64,000 nucleotides of DNA from Agelaius tricolor (GCA_023055355.1 JALJCS010000001.1:104942881-105006880), one strand, 5' to 3'. Counted from the first letter of the stretch, positions 37,602-51,578 are shown. Numbers and translations: made by a program. Notes: generated by a model not told the origin, from the sequence alone.

Positions 37602-40600
37602 CCACTTCTGTCTTAGCACTACTACCATCCAGCATAGGATTTGTTAGCTATATTTACAGGGTAAAAAAAAATTTGCTTTTTATATAACTGTACATATGAT
37701 TGCATTGACATTCAAGTGATTGCCTTTCCTGTGGGTGATTTTCCATATGTATTTTCCTGTGGTGGGTGTAAATGAGCCCATTTGCTTTGGCATTACCCAT
37801 CTGGTGCATTTGTGTCCATGCCTGTGCAATGGACAGAACCTGTGGCAAAATAAGGCTACGTGGTAAATGCACCTTGGGTTTAAACCATGTCCTACTCAGT
37901 CTTGCACTTATAAGGTAAAGCTTTTTCTCTTTTTCTGGATTGTTTTAAATCTTCTTTTGTCTATGACTCTTTTGTTATTATTTTAAAAACTTTTTATTCT
38001 GTTCATGATTTCCTTGGTGGATTTCTTAAACTGCTTCATAAATGGTGGCAGGTTATACCTTTATCAAATGGTCATACTAGAAGTCTTTATTGTCTCAGAG
38101 ATAAGCCTCTCAGAAGATGCTTGGGGATCTGAACTCTGTTAAGAGAGGCAGAAGAGGTAAATCTGTGAGATCTATCTCAGATCTGAGTAGCTTTGAGCAT
38201 CTGGGTGGTGTCCAACCCAGCCTTTTCTTCCATTCAGAAAAAGGGTGTCTTACAGCTCAGTGACTATGTTAAGAGATCAAGGTCCTGTGCACAACCTTGT
38301 GAAAGCTGTTTCTCTAATGTTGTACTATTCTTTGCATTCTTTGAACTTCCATCCTCAAGGGGATGGGAAGTACAGAGAGTCTCATGAAACCTGCTTTTGA
38401 ATTTCCTTCTGTGATGAGAAGGCAGAGGACAAAAAAAGCCTGGGCCTCTTTACTTCACCAAATAAATGTTTAGTTGCTTTGAATTTTCAAAATACAGATT
38501 TTTTTTTGTGTTGTGTGGTCTTCCATTTCTAGAATATCCTATGCTTCCTGTAGGAACTGCTTATGTTGCATGAAGCCAGATACTTCATCTGATTTGCCAC
38601 CAATTTTATCAGTGCCTTCACTCACAGTTAGCTGGCGGTGGGAAGTGACTCTGACAGCTTTGCCCACACCTTTATTATTTCTGTTAAGAAGTGTAAGTCT
38701 ACATTTCACCTCTCTCCCGGTGTCCTATTAGGCAGTTTTCCTTTTTTTTAGTTGAAATTTATTCCTTCAGCTACTTAGGCAACTTACTAGCTGCTGGCAA
38801 ATGATGTATCAGAGCTCATACAAATTGCAATTTTGCTTTGATTGGTAACAAGATGAGTAGCACAGACTGCTGTTCTTCCTCCTTTATATTTTGATCTGGC
38901 ACTTCAGGCAGGATGCTCATCCATATATGTCCAGGTCACAAAGCAGCCAGTCTCCTAAAGACACATCATTTGACATCTTCAGTTGCTCTTAGCAGAATAA
39001 AACTCAGCAGGTCCCTCCAAATTTTGAAGCAAGACTTCAGGGTTCTTTTTGGCTTGTCAGGTTCTGTTCCTGCTCTGACTCTTAAATGCCCAGATAGAAA
39101 GTACAGTCATTTTGCAAATGAAATGGTGCAACTCTAATAAGTACCTCTGAAGGTGTGCCAAAATCTGTGACTCTGCCTTTACGGATTCTGTCCTCTCTGT
39201 CCAAATGTGGGAGTTATTTAGCAAGGCAAATGACACATTGTCAGGATTTTGGATACTCTGTGCCCTGAGGCTTTGCAATTGCTGACTTCTCACCATCTTA
39301 ACCAGGGAAGTGTAATACTCTGTCATAAATATCTGCTACAGCAGGTGGTGGCTTTGCTTTTGATTTTGGGGGTCAGAAAGATCTCTCCATGTTTTGGAAG
39401 GAAAAACGTTTTATGAAAACTAGAAAAACAGCAAAAGCAAAAGAATAGAACCTCTTCTGGGCCTTATGAAAACTAAAAGTCTTAATTTACTTTTTGCCCA
39501 TCTTGAATCATGAGACAGTGAGTTTCCAGAAATGGTTTGACTGGCACTAAATTAGCTTATCAATGTTTTATCTGCTAGAAGATCCACTCTGATGGATGGC
39601 TTAAACCATTTCAGCCAATTCGATCATGATTGGGAAATCCAAGACCACATTCTTGAAATGTTTTTCTGCAATATTAGGTCATTCAGTATTGTTTTTGCAA
39701 GTTGGCAGATGAAAAGGTGAAGAATACCTTGAGAAATGTTACCTTCCAAAGCCAATCTAGATCTGGATCTTTACTCTGTAAGAGTCTTATGAGATAAATT
39801 CTTGTGTTAGGGCCTGGGGTTGTAAGAGCCATGATAAAAACACCTGCTGTGGTTTGATCAAGCTCACAAGGATTATCTGAACATCCTCTTTGAGGCAAGT
39901 TCTCATTTGGTTGCCCTTAATGTTATATGTAATCAATTGTGCTTCACAACAATTGGATGTTTTTTGGGATATGCTGCCCCAAGACACAGCAAAACCTACT
40001 CCCCTTGCCCACTTCATTTGAGTCCTGCTAGTATTTTAACTGAAAGAAACAGAGACACCCCACTCCTTTATTCCTCATGTACAAAGGGGGAAAAAGTTCA
40101 CTTACATGGTAATGCTGGGACTTAAGTTAGTTTATTATTATTTCAGCCACATGCATGCAGATTACAGATGTCTCAAAGTAACTTTAACTGTTAAATAACT
40201 TGTCTAAACATTATCTGCACAAACAGTAAGGTGTTAGATCTTAGGCTTACTCAGCTTTCAGAAGGCTTCTCCTAATCAAAGGGACTTCTGGAATCATAAT
40301 CCATACTTCTGCTCTTAGGAGCAATGAGGATATTAAATCCCTTCTGAAAGATTGGTCTTATTAGGAAATTCCTCACAGAACTTCACTCTACATGAGATTT
40401 TTTTTTTTCCCCAGCTTCCAACTTGAGTTTACTCATGACCATAGTATTTTCCTTTGCTCTTGTACCTTCATCTTAGGGGCTGCTTTGTCTTCCCAAGTGA
40501 ATTTCTTTCTAGATAAGGCCAGTTTTTGCTCTTCAGACTCCATTGTGCTACTTAAAAAAAAGTCAGCCTTTTAGTTTTCTCTTACAAGATCCATACTATT

Positions 40601-40736
40601 CTGGTCAAGATAATAGCTCTTCTCAGCAGCTCTGTTAATACCTCCCTCTTGCTTTAATAAACATATCAAGAAAAAAATGCTCTGTTTGAGAACACAGTCC
40701 AGTTAGCACACCAGTGCCTTTTGGATATCAGGGTAG

Positions 40737-40837
40737 TGTTTGGTTTTTGGTTTTGGAGTTGTTTGGTTTGTTTTTTTTGTGGGCTTTTTTGGTTTTTGGG
40801 TTGTTTTTGTTTTTTTTTTTGGTTGTTGTTTTTTTTC
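40737..40837 (+). repeat. T/G-rich low-complexity tract
   Basis: About 100 bases composed almost only of T and G in patterns such as TTTGGTTTTTGG. The ORF 40714-41022, rich in Phe, Leu, Val and Gly, is produced by this tract and is not a gene. Confidence 0.9.
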
Positions 40838-42360
40838 TTAGCCATGTTGTAATGCTCCTCATTAATAAATTAATTGTTCAAAAGCTGAAAATTTATTTTT
40901 TCCCATGCTGTTTCCATCTGATGAGCTCCAAATTTAATGCAAAAATTCTTACTACACTGTTAGTGATTGACCTTGCACTCTGTACAGTTAAATGTCACTC
41001 ATTTCCATTATTCCAGTCCTAGGGATCTTCTATTTCTTTTCTTGCATGATATGATAATTCTTTGTATTGAAAAATACCTTCAACATCGTCATCTGCATAT
41101 TTCATCAAGCAGTTCTGATTTCTTTTCTGATTAAACAAGGTGGGCCTCAAGAATAAGCCATGAAAAATTTTAACAGTCCCAAACAAGGGATAAATCTGTG
41201 ACTATAACAGTTTCTGTCTTGTATAATTAGTTCCCTTCCCCCTGTACACCTTTCCTTCTAATTCCCACCTTCTTCTACTTCTCCAGTAATTTGCTGTGGC
41301 ACTCTGCTAGTTCCTTCTCTTGTCTGAATAAGAGAGAACTTCTCTTTATCTTTTTTCTCCTGAAAAACCAGATGTCTTAACAAAGACATCTGTCTATTTA
41401 AGACTGCATTAGCTACCTTGGGAGCGGGGTGTTTTTTATTCTATATTCAATTTTCAAAATTTCTTCTTGTGTAATATAGAGTTACCTTAAACATGAAGGG
41501 GGAGGTGGAGGGGGAAACAATCCCAGCTGTGACCCAGGTACTTTCAGGCCTCTTAGATGGTTATTTTACAATGTAAGTGTACTGGGGAATAGGGATCCCA
41601 ACTACACAGACTTCACTGTAATGTCAAAGTTAGAATCCAGTCAATCAAGATACCTTTCAGGCAGTGGACAGAAAATAGATGTCTGTGGCCCATGATTTCA
41701 GTCTTGAAGGAAGTGAAGCTCCATGAAGACAACAGCCTGCTATAGGGAATTTCCATAAACTTGGTCATATGTAATTTCTCAGTGGCCTTCTAAAGAGTGA
41801 TTTTCCAGCACAAACTCAGTTTCAGATTCATCAGTTCCAGATGCTTTTCATAATCTCCTGGAATAAGATGCCATAGCATTTTGCCTTCATAATACACCTG
41901 TAAGCCATCTATCAGTGATCAATCATCAGGAATGTGGACAGTTTTGATTTTTAATATTAGCATTAGATGATGCATGGCCATTTTCTGTAAAATGGTTGAA
42001 AGGGACTCAGATTCTCTACATTTATGCCCTAAAATTTTTGAAATTTAAGCTAAAACAATTGTTGAGAGAGGATGGTTCAATTCATTCGCTTAAGCCTGGA
42101 TAATATTACTTTGGGGAATTGCTGTTGACTTATGGCAACCCCGAAAAACATCTTACATTAAATACAATTCACAGGCCTAAGTTTGTTGGGGTAATTCATG
42201 GCACATAAATTCAGAACTTCAGTTTTGATGAATCATTATTATTTAATCATTCATATCACAGAGTCACTGCAAAGACTCTGGAAGCTCTCAACTGCAGATG
42301 AACTCACTTCAGTTGAGTCACACCTGGAATGTCCCAAAGATGGCATTTCAATCATTACAC

Positions 42361-42406
42361 TTTTTGTTTCTTTTTTTGGGTTTTTGTTTGGTTTTTTTGT
42401 TTTGTA
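42361..42406 (+). repeat. T/G-rich low-complexity tract
   Basis: T and G account for nearly all bases, in TTTTTGTTTC and TTTGGGTTTTTG patterns. Confidence 0.85.
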
Positions 42407-44947
42407 AACAGAATCTTCCAATATATAAAATTTAAAATATTGTCAGTTTTAATTTTTATCGTTGAAAAATGATATTGCCAAGAGATGTGTCCTATTGCAA
42501 AGAAGTAATTGTTCTACTGCTCCCCTCCATCCCCCTACATATTATCAAAATATTATTTTTAGGAAAGTTTGTATTTATTTGTGTTCTTCACAAAAGCATA
42601 ATATATAGAAATAATTGAAATGTTGTTATAATCACATTTAGCACAGATATAGCAAACAATAAGAATTTAACAGAGTTTTCCCTATGTTTCAGTTAACTTT
42701 TAAAATAATTTTAGATATTTCAGATCTCTTTGAGACTTAGGAAACTGTTTCTACATTAAAGGAGAAAATAATCTGTGATTAAATCTGTGATTGATCTCTG
42801 CATTTAAATGAAGTTTCTTACAAATTATTCTGAATATGAGATGGAAAAATCACCCCACTCTACCATTGTTAACACATCTTATTCTAGAGAAAATTTCAGC
42901 TAAACTGTTCTTAGATTCTCTTTAGTTTTCTTTTTAGTTTTCCAGAAAACCCCACATCAAATTCCAAATTGGGAAGCAAATATTTTGCCAGGCTGGAAAA
43001 AACATTTTACCACCTACTCTGGGATTTAGATAAAACTCATAAAATGTTGTACCTATCCATTTTAATTTGGAAAAATTTTCCTATATTATAATTTTCCATG
43101 CCCAAATGTTGGCTGATATTAAGCCCAGAACTTTAGCAGACTCTTCACAAGGTTACACTTGAGCAGAATTCTTAAAAAAGATAAAAGCAGTAAGTCCTTG
43201 CTTGAGGAAGTAAAGTTGATTATGCAGAAATTGTTCAGAATCTTGCAACTTTTCCAAGGTGAGAGAGAGACTGGGAGTGGGAAGGTGCAATGGATATTTG
43301 CTCCTCACTACTAGGACTACATTCTATGCAAGAATCCAGGCAGAGAATCGACCTTTGTGTCTCAAAAATGTCTCTCATCCATTCCTGTGATAGCCTCTGG
43401 TTAGTGAAGGGTATATGTGATAGGTGGGTGAGTGTGTGTTCTAAAATTTTCAATATGGAAATTTATGTATCAAATTCACTCCTTTAGGAAAAACACACTT
43501 GAAAGCATGCTAGCATTCAAAATCCAGTCCCACTTGTGGTTCCCAACTGAGGAATAGGGAGTCCTGCCCAATTCAAATGTGTGGTAGGATCAATAGGCAG
43601 GAAAAAGAACTTGTAGTGAGAAGCATTCTGTGTCTGGAAGAGGCTGAGAATGGACAATGATCTATGATGATGTGTAGAAGTTTATATTTTGAGTCAGAGT
43701 AAAGGCTGGTCAAACATTACTGATACAAAATGGAAGAAATTTAAAAGGGGAAGAAAATAATTTGGTTTCCATAAATTCTAATAGACAATGACTGGGCTTG
43801 TTAAGCACAGCAATATAGTTATGGTCTTTGGGTTACTATGCTGTAATCCTGAGAAGTTATGGCTTTTTTTTACCCTGGGTCAGTGACATCAGTAGAAGAT
43901 AGATGTCAGGAACTCAAGGTAAAATCAAACCATGATGGTCATTCACCATTTCTAATCATTCTGTACTTGGTTATATGAATCCTACTAAGAAAAATTTTTC
44001 TCCATTCACTGAGAAAAGTCAGGGATACATGAAAAGATGGATTTTAAGGCTGGTTGAAGCATTATAAGGATCTAAAATTTCAAACCCATGGGAGAACTTA
44101 TGTTTATTAAATATTTTTTCCTTTATCAAAAGGATTCAGTTAAAATTTTCTCATAGTGCTATAATTGCTTAAATATGTTTCTGTTAAAAAGACCTAAGCT
44201 TTTGTCTCATTCAGATTGTATTAAAATGCTCCTGCTGTCACTTCAGAGTATTGCTAAATTTCTACAACTCTGAAGTCCTCATAAATGTTCTAATGGAAGG
44301 AACAGGACATGACAGTTATTATTTATCTCCAAAATACCACTATAGATTTGGCACATTTAATATATAGATTACAGCGCAACATTAATAAATTACACAGATG
44401 AAGAAAACAAGATACTGCCAGGTCAGTAAAGTACAAACAGTAAGAGGACTGAAAGAGAGGCAAAAGAGGACTGAAAATAAAAATCCCAAAGAAAGCAGTC
44501 TCCATCTATGCCTCTCTAGAAATCCTCTATAACATTTTAATCAAAAAGGGCTAAGTTCAAAGTACATTTGAGATAGTGTTAGAGATGCTGTGGAAGCTAA
44601 GGCTGCACAGAAAGACAATACATATCTGGGAAATTATTAATTCTTATAAAAGTAGTGTTTTATCCTTTGGTACTGTGAAACGCCACACAGGAGATGCATA
44701 ACCCACCTTTCCTTTTCCAGCTCCATAAATACACAGTGTATTTTTGTTGCAAATCCTCAGCTGAATACACTTGGGACAAGCAACTGCCTAGAGTGGCAAA
44801 TAGTTCAGAGAAACAGCACTGAGGATCTGTATCTGGTAATTGCTCCAAATTCATTGTTACCCACTTGACACACTCATGGCCAAGTCTTCCATCTGTCTCT
44901 GTACTCCAGCAATGATTTCAGGACACTTCAAGCTGAAACCAAACTGT

Positions 44948-45006
44948 GTTGGTTTTTTGTTTGGTTTTTTTTTTTTTGTATTTTTTTGGTTTTGTTTTTT
45001 TTTTGG
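44948..45006 (+). repeat. T/G-rich low-complexity tract
   Basis: The tract runs GTTGGTTTTTTGTTTGG, then T runs split by GTA and GG. It lies just upstream of repeat copy B. Confidence 0.85.
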
Positions 45007-45054
45007 TCGTGGTGTCTGGGCTCTTACCACCACAGCCCTTGATTAAATGACAGC

Positions 45055-45357
45055 TTTTTGTTTTCATTGTCTTACCTTCTTTTCCCATTCAGTTCTTGAC
45101 AGCCTTCCCTCTCAGCTGAATACTGTTATCACTTCTTTATTCTAATCCTCTCCCTAGCTGCCTATATTATCACCCCTCTGTTTCAGAACTTGGATACTTA
45201 CCCTTTAATCCATTAATTGGCTTTTTACCCTCAGATCTCTTTGCCTCCTCTGAGCGCAACCTGACTCCCTCAGCCACCACACACCCACTTTGTTCTCTGT
45301 CTGTCCCTCCCTTGCACCTCCAGGCTCTGACTACATTTTGGTGCTACTTTCTCTTCT
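45055..45357 (+). repeat. Unnamed interspersed repeat, copy B
   Basis: Diverged relative of 13856-14165 in the same orientation, with collinear shared blocks over about 300 bp (TTTATTCTAATCCTCTCCCT, ATTATCACCCCTCTGTTTCA, AATTGGCTTTTTACCCTC, TTTGCCTCC, TTTTGGTGCTAC). Divergence is substantial, so both are old insertions. Family unknown. Confidence 0.6.
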
Positions 45358-46433
45358 TTCCAGATAATCTTGTTCTTTATTTCTTTTCACAAAGGAGGGC
45401 TCTCTAGTTCAATATCACTTTCAGCATTGCCTCTGTTTCCTCTCTGTGTTTACGTATTGCCTTTCTATATTGCATTTAAACAAGAGTAGATGTATATAAC
45501 AGGAATTATCTCTGCAGCAAATATCTATGTTGCCCTCAGAATAGGTCCATTTCCTTATCAGGGTTCAAAAGTGTTGGGCAACTTAATAAAATATGGGTTG
45601 TTACACAGCAAACATATTCACTTCAATGAGATTATCTTTTGATTGTGTCGGGTTTCTGTTACTGTTTGCATGCAGGGGAAGTGTACATTCCTGAATGTTT
45701 TTTTAAATCATGTACTCTTTGTGTGTAAAATCTGTTTGTATGAAAAGGAAATACTTTTTCTGGTGGCACCATTTAGTCCACGAATAATATTGCTTTATTT
45801 TAAGAAACCTTGCCTACCTTTTTTTCCTTAGTCAACATTTGAAAATATAGACTATGTTGCTAGTCATTTTGTTTTGTTCTTTTTGATGTTTTCTTTATAT
45901 AGTGTGTATGAATACACACATTTGATATTTAGAAAAATAGGGAAAATTATCCTGGTGCTAATGTACACAAAGCTATTACACCCAGTCATGGTTAATAGCA
46001 CTAAATGGATTTAGAGTGAGGAGTCTAGACTGCAATCCTGTCAGCATCTGCCCCTTCCCCAGTAATTTATTTGGGGTTTGCACCTGCAGGTGCTGAATTG
46101 GGACTGAATTCATACAGAAATTTTTACTTGGATAGCAGGCACTGAAATAGTAACATTTAAGAAGAGGATTAAATAAAAGTAACTGTGTTACCATTAACTT
46201 TGTCTCCTTCATTGTCAATATTAAAACAATAGAATCCTGATTATCCAGGCTCTTCCCAAGAGGATCTCCTTCTCTAATTAACTCCCTAATCTATTGGCAC
46301 CCTGATTATTAGACATATCTTGTGCTGCATGGTGTGTTTCATTTGTTAAAAATCTTTCATAAAATATTTCAGTTTTAGCTCATTCATTGGCTAGTGAACA
46401 TTGAATATTTCACGCAAATGTAGTGACATGCCA

Positions 46434-46643
46434 TTTCTTTCCTTTCCTTTCCTTTCCTTCTCCTTTCCTTTCTTTCCTTTCCTTTCCTTTCCTTTCTTTC
46501 CTTTCCTTTCCTTTCCTTTCCTTTCCTTTCCTTTCCTTTCCTTCCTTTCCTTTCCTTTCCTTTCCTTTCCTTTCCTTTCCTTTCCTTTCCTTTCCTTTCC
46601 TTTCCTTTCTTCCTTTCCTTTCCTTTCCTTTCCCCTTTCCCTC
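46434..46643 (+). repeat. (TTTCC)n pentanucleotide microsatellite
   Basis: About 210 bp of TTTCC units, interrupted by a few TTTC and TTCC slips and one CTTCTCC break. Because neither TTTCC nor GGAAA repeats contain a stop in any frame, long FLSFP- and KERKG-type frames appear on both strands. These are artefacts. Confidence 0.98.
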
Positions 46644-47310
46644 TCAGCTCTGGAGCATTAATCCATTTCTGAAAAGGCAGTAGGTGTGCAAACAGTGAGA
46701 ACAGCAGAACTGTAAAGGTAATGGTGCAGAGATGAAGTCCCCTATTTGCCTCCTCTCTGTTCCTGTGTCCCATGCAGGGAGTAAGTTGCAGCTGGGAATT
46801 ACCTTTTCCCTCTGTTCTAAGGATATGCACATGTATCTACAGGCATCTCCAAAGGTGGAAGGCTCTAACCCTTTGTACCACACAGCCATGGAAATGGGAG
46901 TTTGGTTAGGACTTGTAAAACAAAAAGGTTTTTCTTCAGAGTCTTGTATATTCAGCCTTGTTTATATGAGACAGAAGCATGTGTCTTAAATTCTTCCATC
47001 TCTAATAAAAGAAAAGTAAATTGCCCTTTTCCCATAATATTTTTTTTAAAATTAGAATACACTTGACTCAGGGAATCAAACCAGCATACCCAGGCAGATC
47101 TTTTGCTTCTTTTCACTTGGAAGAGCTTGAATCCTGTGAAAACATGGAAAGAAAACCAGTTTAAAGATTTTTTTTTAATCAAAAATTCTGTATCTAAGTC
47201 TTGGCTATATAGATTTTAAATCTCAAACATCCCCCACTGGTTGAGTAATGTTTTAATTTTGTTAAATGATAGACCCCTTATTATTTGGTTTTTTTTTTTT
47301 TCAAATATTT

Positions 47311-47861
47311 TTAGCATTGGGCTATTCTCTTCTTCATTTCATTCCATGGAGTATCAGCATGTGCACCTCTCTTATGAGAGGATGCTTTTAGTTGTTCAAA
47401 TTGAAGTCTGTCATCAATACATAGTCTTGTAAAGACCTGTGATGTGCCTCTTGTCCTACATCTAGAAATGTGCCTTGGTGAGGTGGCTTTCAAGCAGATG
47501 CACATCAGTGTGTAGACCCTTTTCAACATGTTCAACCTGGATCTGTCATTCATGCATGTGCAGTTCACAGATGGATGTGGTGGCCTCTTTGTGGTCTCTG
47601 AAGTCTGTTTTGTATGCATGGAGCTTTGCACTTATCCTGCTCATGTGTGCAGATAAAGGCATGGAAGATGTTGTCATAAATCTCTCCAGGATCTCCCTGC
47701 AGTACTGACAGCAGCATATACATTGTTAACACTAGCAGGAGGAGCACCCTAAAAACTGTGCACCAATCAGGTAGTGAGAAAGAGACAGCAAGAGACAGAA
47801 GGGTAAGAGAGATCATAGCTGCAAATATGTTCTGTAGGAAACCTTTATCCACTGCATGCAA
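47311..47861 (-). pseudogene. Unexplained coding-like stretch, frames broken
   Basis: All three minus-strand frames have long open runs. One frame (47565-47861) starts with a hydrophobic, signal-like segment (MISLTLLSLAVSFSLPDW) and a second hydrophobic run. A second frame (47311-47631) is basic. The third reads ISAKLHAYKTDFRDHKEATT, which looks like an amphipathic helix, then meets a stop and continues with QIQVEHVEKGLHTDVHLLES. Together they could be a retrocopy or fossil exon with frameshifts. No poly(A) tail, splice sites or identifiable parent gene were seen, and chance composition is possible. Confidence 0.25.
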
Positions 47862-50069
47862 TATATTAATTCAATTCATAGTAACCTTAAGGTACCATTG
47901 GAGATGCTAAAAAGCTTTGTAAAGAGACAAGATTTTTTCATGAAATGAATTGATAATCTTTGAAATGTATAACTCTATATATAACACTCCTTCCCCACCC
48001 ATCTCTGGCTGATATCTATAACAGCTTGTATAATTCAAGACTGATTTGTAACTTAGTAATTCATAATGCTATTTATTTCTTATTCATTCTTTCCTTTTTT
48101 ATAACTATTTTGAATTTCAGGGACTTCTCATAAAACACTGTAATGCTAATGGTAAGGGTAATTTTTTAAAGGTGCTTCAAAAATATAGATGTTTAATATG
48201 CAGCTGCTCTCTTAAGGGGCAAAAGGTTTCTTCCTGCCACTTCTTTCAAATTCTGTATTAAAAAAAAATCTTTTATTTTTCCTTCAACTATCAATGTTTA
48301 AGGAAGCACCCTTTCATGTTTTCTATAATCCTGTTAAAAATAGTAGGCATCTTCTGTATCTGTGGCTAGACATACAGCATGGTGCAAAATAATCTAAACA
48401 CTCAAGGTTTGTTTGCAGATTTTCTCTAATGAAAAAGGCTCAAGATATATAATGAGACAGCCCCTCTGATACAGTTAATCAGTATCCACACAAGTTGATC
48501 CCTTGAATGCATTACATGATTCATAAGAAATTGCTTAGTACATAAGAAATTAAGATTGAGTAATATTTGCTGATGTCTAATTTTTCAGCTAAGAAATCTA
48601 ATACTTTTAAGGAAGAAGAGGGGTTAGAAGTCCCCACTTATGTTCCTCTGCTCTCTGCAAAATAAGATCATTATAGACACAGCTATATTGCAAAAAGATT
48701 TCCCAACACCAGGAGAAAGGGTTCTTTCATTCAGTTTAACATCAGAGGATTGTGGCACCATGCCTAAATTGTAAAAATATTTTGATTTCAAAATGTGTTT
48801 AATAGGTCATACTTTCACAATCACAGCTTAGAGTTAATTATTATGTTTAGTCTCAAAACAGGGCTATGGTAATAAGTGTCTCACTAAACCATTGTCTTCA
48901 CTGCATCCAAACTGTCAGGGTGGGAAGTTTTACAGGTGCCTAATCAATATATAAATATAAATTCTGTCAAACCTCTCCATGGTCCTGATGAGCAGTTACG
49001 TGCTTTAGAAATCAGGCATTCTTCAGCCCAGGTCCTGTTTTATTCTGCATGGGAGTAGTTGAAAGGAAAGAACACCAGGTCCTCAAGTGGAATTGCAGAA
49101 CACTAGGTCAGGACACCTAGCCAGCAGGGAGGAAAGGTGCTCAGAGCTGCAGGAAACAGCACAGGAAAATCCTTTTTCAGGGCTGGTGGGTGTTTTTTCA
49201 TACAGGATGTGCTGCTTTTAGCACCTATCCTGACAGGGTGGCTGTGGCAAGAGTGTTCAGTCAGAAATCATTCCATTGCTCCATCATTGTGGCAAAGGTC
49301 TAAAGCAAATAAAAGTGGAGGTGTAGGGGAAGGCATTGCTGAACTTGTTTTTTTAAAGGAATAAAGTTTGGAAAAGGAAGAATTAAAGTTACTGCTGCTG
49401 TAATACATATACCAGCCTCTTTTGGTCTTTTAAATCTTCACAGATCTCTTCTCTCTCAACAGGTTCTCTTCATGTCTAGAAAATGCAAATCTCTGGGCTC
49501 CTAAGAGCAACTGAATAGGGAAATGTATTTCATCTTAAAACAAAGAGGGAAGAGGAAGGAAAAAAAAAAGGAAAACATTATTCAAAGGATTTTGGAAACA
49601 GGTGTTCTAAATGAACATTAATTGGATTTCAGTCAATTATTTCTTATACTTTAGGGATTATAGGAAAGGAATATAGGGGGGAAAAGCAAGAACAACTTCT
49701 CTGACACACTAATTGCTCTGATATTATTTAAACCAAGCAGCCTCTCATGCCTTTCACACACAGCCCACAAAAAAATGGTCTCCAGATGACAGAGGCTAAG
49801 GAATAAGGATGAAGTAAAAAAGAAAGACACAATCTTTGGAAGCCACCTTTACTTGGGAGGGTGGTCACAAATTTAGTCACACATACAATCCTCTACCTGT
49901 AATGACTAGGATAGAGACAACTGCTAAAAAGCTGTTGTATCTTGACCTCAGACACCCCATTTCTAGTACAAATATTATGTGATTATCCTGATACTTTATC
50001 CCTGGCAGTGTATGATCTATGCACACAGTTTAGAAGGGCCGAGAGAGAAAGACTGGATGGAAGACAGGA

Positions 50070-50095
50070 TTTTGACTTTCTGTTTTGACTTTCTG
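50070..50095 (+). repeat. Perfect 13-bp tandem duplication
   Basis: TTTTGACTTTCTG is repeated exactly head to tail (50070-50082, 50083-50095). Confidence 0.95.
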
Positions 50096-50320
50096 TTCTT
50101 AGTCCTTATGAGAATGAGGAGTCTGCTTCTCTCCTGGCATTGGCACTGGTATCAAAATTGACATAAAAATTGTATTTGGAAAGTTTTACTTCACCTCTGA
50201 AAACCAACCAATTAAAAAATTAAAAGAAGTGGGAGACAAGATAAAATGAGATTTTCAAAATTATTACAAATTGGAGCAGTCTAAAGAAGTTTTAAAATTT
50301 AACTGCAAGTAAGGTGCAGG

Positions 50321-50388
50321 TGGTTTTATTTTTTTTGTTGGTTTTTAGTTGTTGTTTGTTTTGTTTGTTTGCTTGTTTGTTTTATTTG
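50321..50388 (+). repeat. T/G-rich tract with (TTTG)n
   Basis: GTTGTTTGTTTTGTTTGTTT and neighbouring T/G sequence form a simple repeat. Confidence 0.9.
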
Positions 50389-51534
50389 GATTTAAACTTT
50401 AACTTTCTGCAAAATTTTGGCGGATCTCTCTTAATTTTAAATTGATGAGGGTGGGAGCAGGTGTGCTCCCTGTCCAGCCTGAGAGAAGTGAATGATACTT
50501 GTGATAAAAGTAACAGATTTTCAAAGTTATTTTTAAACTTTAATATGATACAATAATCAGAGATTCTAGTAACAACTAAAGTAAGGTTTTACGTGTCTCT
50601 TGCCTTAACCATGTATCTTTGAAGAACTCCCCGCCCCATATGTTTGAAGTACACATGAAACTTGTCACTTTTGAACAGGAGATATAGTCAAGTTACACGT
50701 GAAATTATTTACACAGCAAATTTTAAAAAATTTTGGAAAGCCTAATGAAACTTGCCTGAGGGCAGTTAGAATTTGCATTCCAGCATCCTGCATGTGTGAC
50801 AAGTTGCTAAGTATCTCAGTTTCAAAAAAATGGAAGGGGATTTCCTACCTTCAGTAGCTCTTATCTCTAACTGAGGTATATTACTAAGGAGATCTACCAA
50901 TGCCCACTATATGTGTCAGCATATTTCCCACCCCTACCAACAGATGGGAACATAATTACATCACATCTACAGTCACTCATTTATCTGGCTTCTGTACATA
51001 TTTGCCTAACGTCCTGACAGGAACTTTAAAGAGCTGAGATTTTTAAAGAGCTTATGAAAATATTATTCTTAAATTAAAATGATCTGTTGTAACCCAAATT
51101 TCTATCACATCTGCATGAAATTTATAAGAACAGATGCTTTTGTGGCTCCTATGAAAGCACAGCAGAAAGCAGTAGAGAAAAGAGTGATTTCATGTGTTGG
51201 TAGCTTTCAGAGAATTGGCCAGGTATGTATCTGTATTGTGCTAGCTGCTCTTATTTATCTCCTTAACTCAGAGCATTTAGATGGCATCATTTCTCATACT
51301 GTGCAGATGATGGTACTGCATTCTGTAGAAAGAAAGTATTTCTCCATCAAATGTCACTATTTCTAACAGACAACAAAGTGCAAAAAAAAATCTTTAAAGT
51401 TTTGTTCAATAACTTTAAAAAGACAGAATTAAATATATGAAGAGAAATTATGAAAATGTCTATAAGCTATATATGCATCAGTACTTAATCATTGCTTTCC
51501 CAAATGTGGCAGTTCATAATTTTTCTCTTGGTCA

Positions 51535-51578
51535 GTGTTTGGGTTTTGGTTTTTTAATTTTTTTCTTTTTTTTTTAAA
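51535..51578 (+). repeat. T-rich low-complexity tract
   Basis: GTTTGGGTTTTGGTTTTTTA followed by long T runs. Confidence 0.85.

Larger units (their letters stand above)
34181..46433. other. Gene-free DNA with hairpins, T/G tracts and one interspersed repeat
   Basis: No gene is supported in this long stretch. Items listed separately are a candidate element at 35330-35560, hairpins at 36341-36376 and 37573-37601, T/G-rich tracts at 40737-40837, 42361-42406 and 44948-45006, and repeat copy B at 45055-45357. The GC-richer patch at 35640-35900 carries overlapping ORFs on both strands with no recognisable product. Confidence 0.5.

Noticed and set aside
40714..41022. 102-codon hydrophobic ORF resembling membrane segments
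   Set aside because: The Phe/Leu/Val/Gly run is produced by a T/G-rich low-complexity tract.
46384..46830. Long Lys/Glu/Arg/Gly-rich (minus) and Phe/Leu/Ser/Pro-rich (plus) ORFs
   Set aside because: They are translations of the (TTTCC)n microsatellite, which has no stop codon in any frame.
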